Source of the DNA: Saprospirales bacterium
GTDB lineage: Bacteria > Bacteroidota > Bacteroidia > Chitinophagales > Saprospiraceae
Direction: 5' to 3'
DNA: 6,236 bases
NCBI GenBank assembly: GCA_024642645.1
Contig: JAHEAS010000223.1
Span: 1 to 6,236, forward strand
Shown piece by piece: positions 6,086-6,236 of the stretch (within the stretch, counting starts at the first letter, position 1; each line of letters opens with the position of its first letter). The notes below the pieces were generated by a model that searched no databases, was not told the DNA's origin, and saw only the letters and a program-made list of their open reading frames with translations. A program made the translations under genes and the position numbers.

Positions 6086-6236
6086 CTAGAACCCATCACC
6101 GTCCAGCATATTCCCAAGCCCACCGAGCACGCTGCCTTCTTCCTTTCGCTTTCCACCACCGTAGCGCAGTATCCGGTCTGCCAAGCGACTGATAGGTAAA
6201 GATTGCAGCCATATTTTGCCCGGGCCACGCAGGGTG
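6086..6236 (-). CDS. AIM24 / TIGR00266 family protein, C-terminal end only (5'-partial)
   Basis: On the minus strand a frame open from the window edge (first full codon 6235-6233) runs 49 codons to TAG at 6088-6086. It has no start codon position that must be used, because the gene continues beyond the window. The peptide begins TLRGPGKIWLQSLPISRLAD, followed by a glycine- and charge-rich tail (GGGKRKEEGSVLGGLGNMLD) and ends DGDGF. The GPG-x-x-WLQS-x-P-x-SRLAD pattern is the last beta-strand region of bacterial AIM24-family proteins, a beta-barrel-like fold named after the yeast mitochondrial protein Aim24. The molecular role of the bacterial members is unknown. The reading is supported by the well-placed shared terminator just downstream. 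The competing minus-strand frame 6228-6004 runs straight through that terminator stem and resembles nothing, so it was dismissed. Identification rests on memory of the family from a short fragment. Confidence 0.8.
   Translation of the reverse strand, partial: TLRGPGKIWLQSLPISRLADRILRYGGGKRKEEGSVLGGLGNMLDGDGF

Noticed and set aside
6004..6228. 74-codon minus-strand frame at the right edge
   Set aside because: It overlaps the AIM24-like frame in another phase and reads through the terminator stem, and its product resembles nothing.

Overview
This window looks like ordinary chromosomal DNA from a Bacteroidota bacterium, probably from the Saprospiraceae or a nearby lineage. The lineage is inferred from the protein families: a PD40/OmpA-like envelope protein, a lysine-rich cold-shock protein of the long Bacteroidota type, a DUF2911 protein with a signal peptide, and a short lipoprotein. 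AT-rich spacers and weak or absent Shine-Dalgarno sequences before the starts also fit, as does one good match to the Bacteroidota -7 element (TAnnTTTG). I see no transposase, integrase, phage gene, CRISPR array, tRNA or rRNA.

Layout. Positions 1-1107 (+) hold the 3' part of a gene for a PD40 (WD40-like) beta-propeller protein with a divergent C-terminal OmpA-like domain. A 228-base spacer with a hairpin follows. Positions 1336-1914 (+) encode a small predicted lipoprotein of unknown function, followed by a strong terminator hairpin. A cold-shock domain protein is convergent to it on the minus strand (1989-2438). Its gene and the next plus-strand gene diverge from a 298-base gene-free region (2439-2736). 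That region holds a candidate promoter for the cold-shock gene, a 12-bp perfect palindrome and a two-copy imperfect direct repeat. Positions 2737-3858 (+) encode a secreted DUF2911 protein with a C-terminal TPR-like segment. After 62 bases comes the large, catalytic chain of methylmalonyl-CoA mutase (3921-5990, +). Two hairpins end that unit, the second strong and probably bidirectional. At the right edge the minus strand carries the last 49 codons of an AIM24 (TIGR00266) family gene, cut by the window end and with no start codon inside it.

How the genes relate. The only enzyme is methylmalonyl-CoA mutase, which interconverts (R)-methylmalonyl-CoA and succinyl-CoA using adenosylcobalamin. The DUF2911 gene may share its transcript, but nothing links the two functionally. 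The small mutase subunit and the MeaB/ArgK chaperone are not in the window. The other genes appear to be independent units for envelope structure and RNA chaperoning. I did not find a convincing new system. The points most worth a second look are the dyad and direct repeats at 2598-2685, the unusual OmpA-like domain, the isolated and N-terminally short mutase chain, and the uncharacterised lipoprotein.
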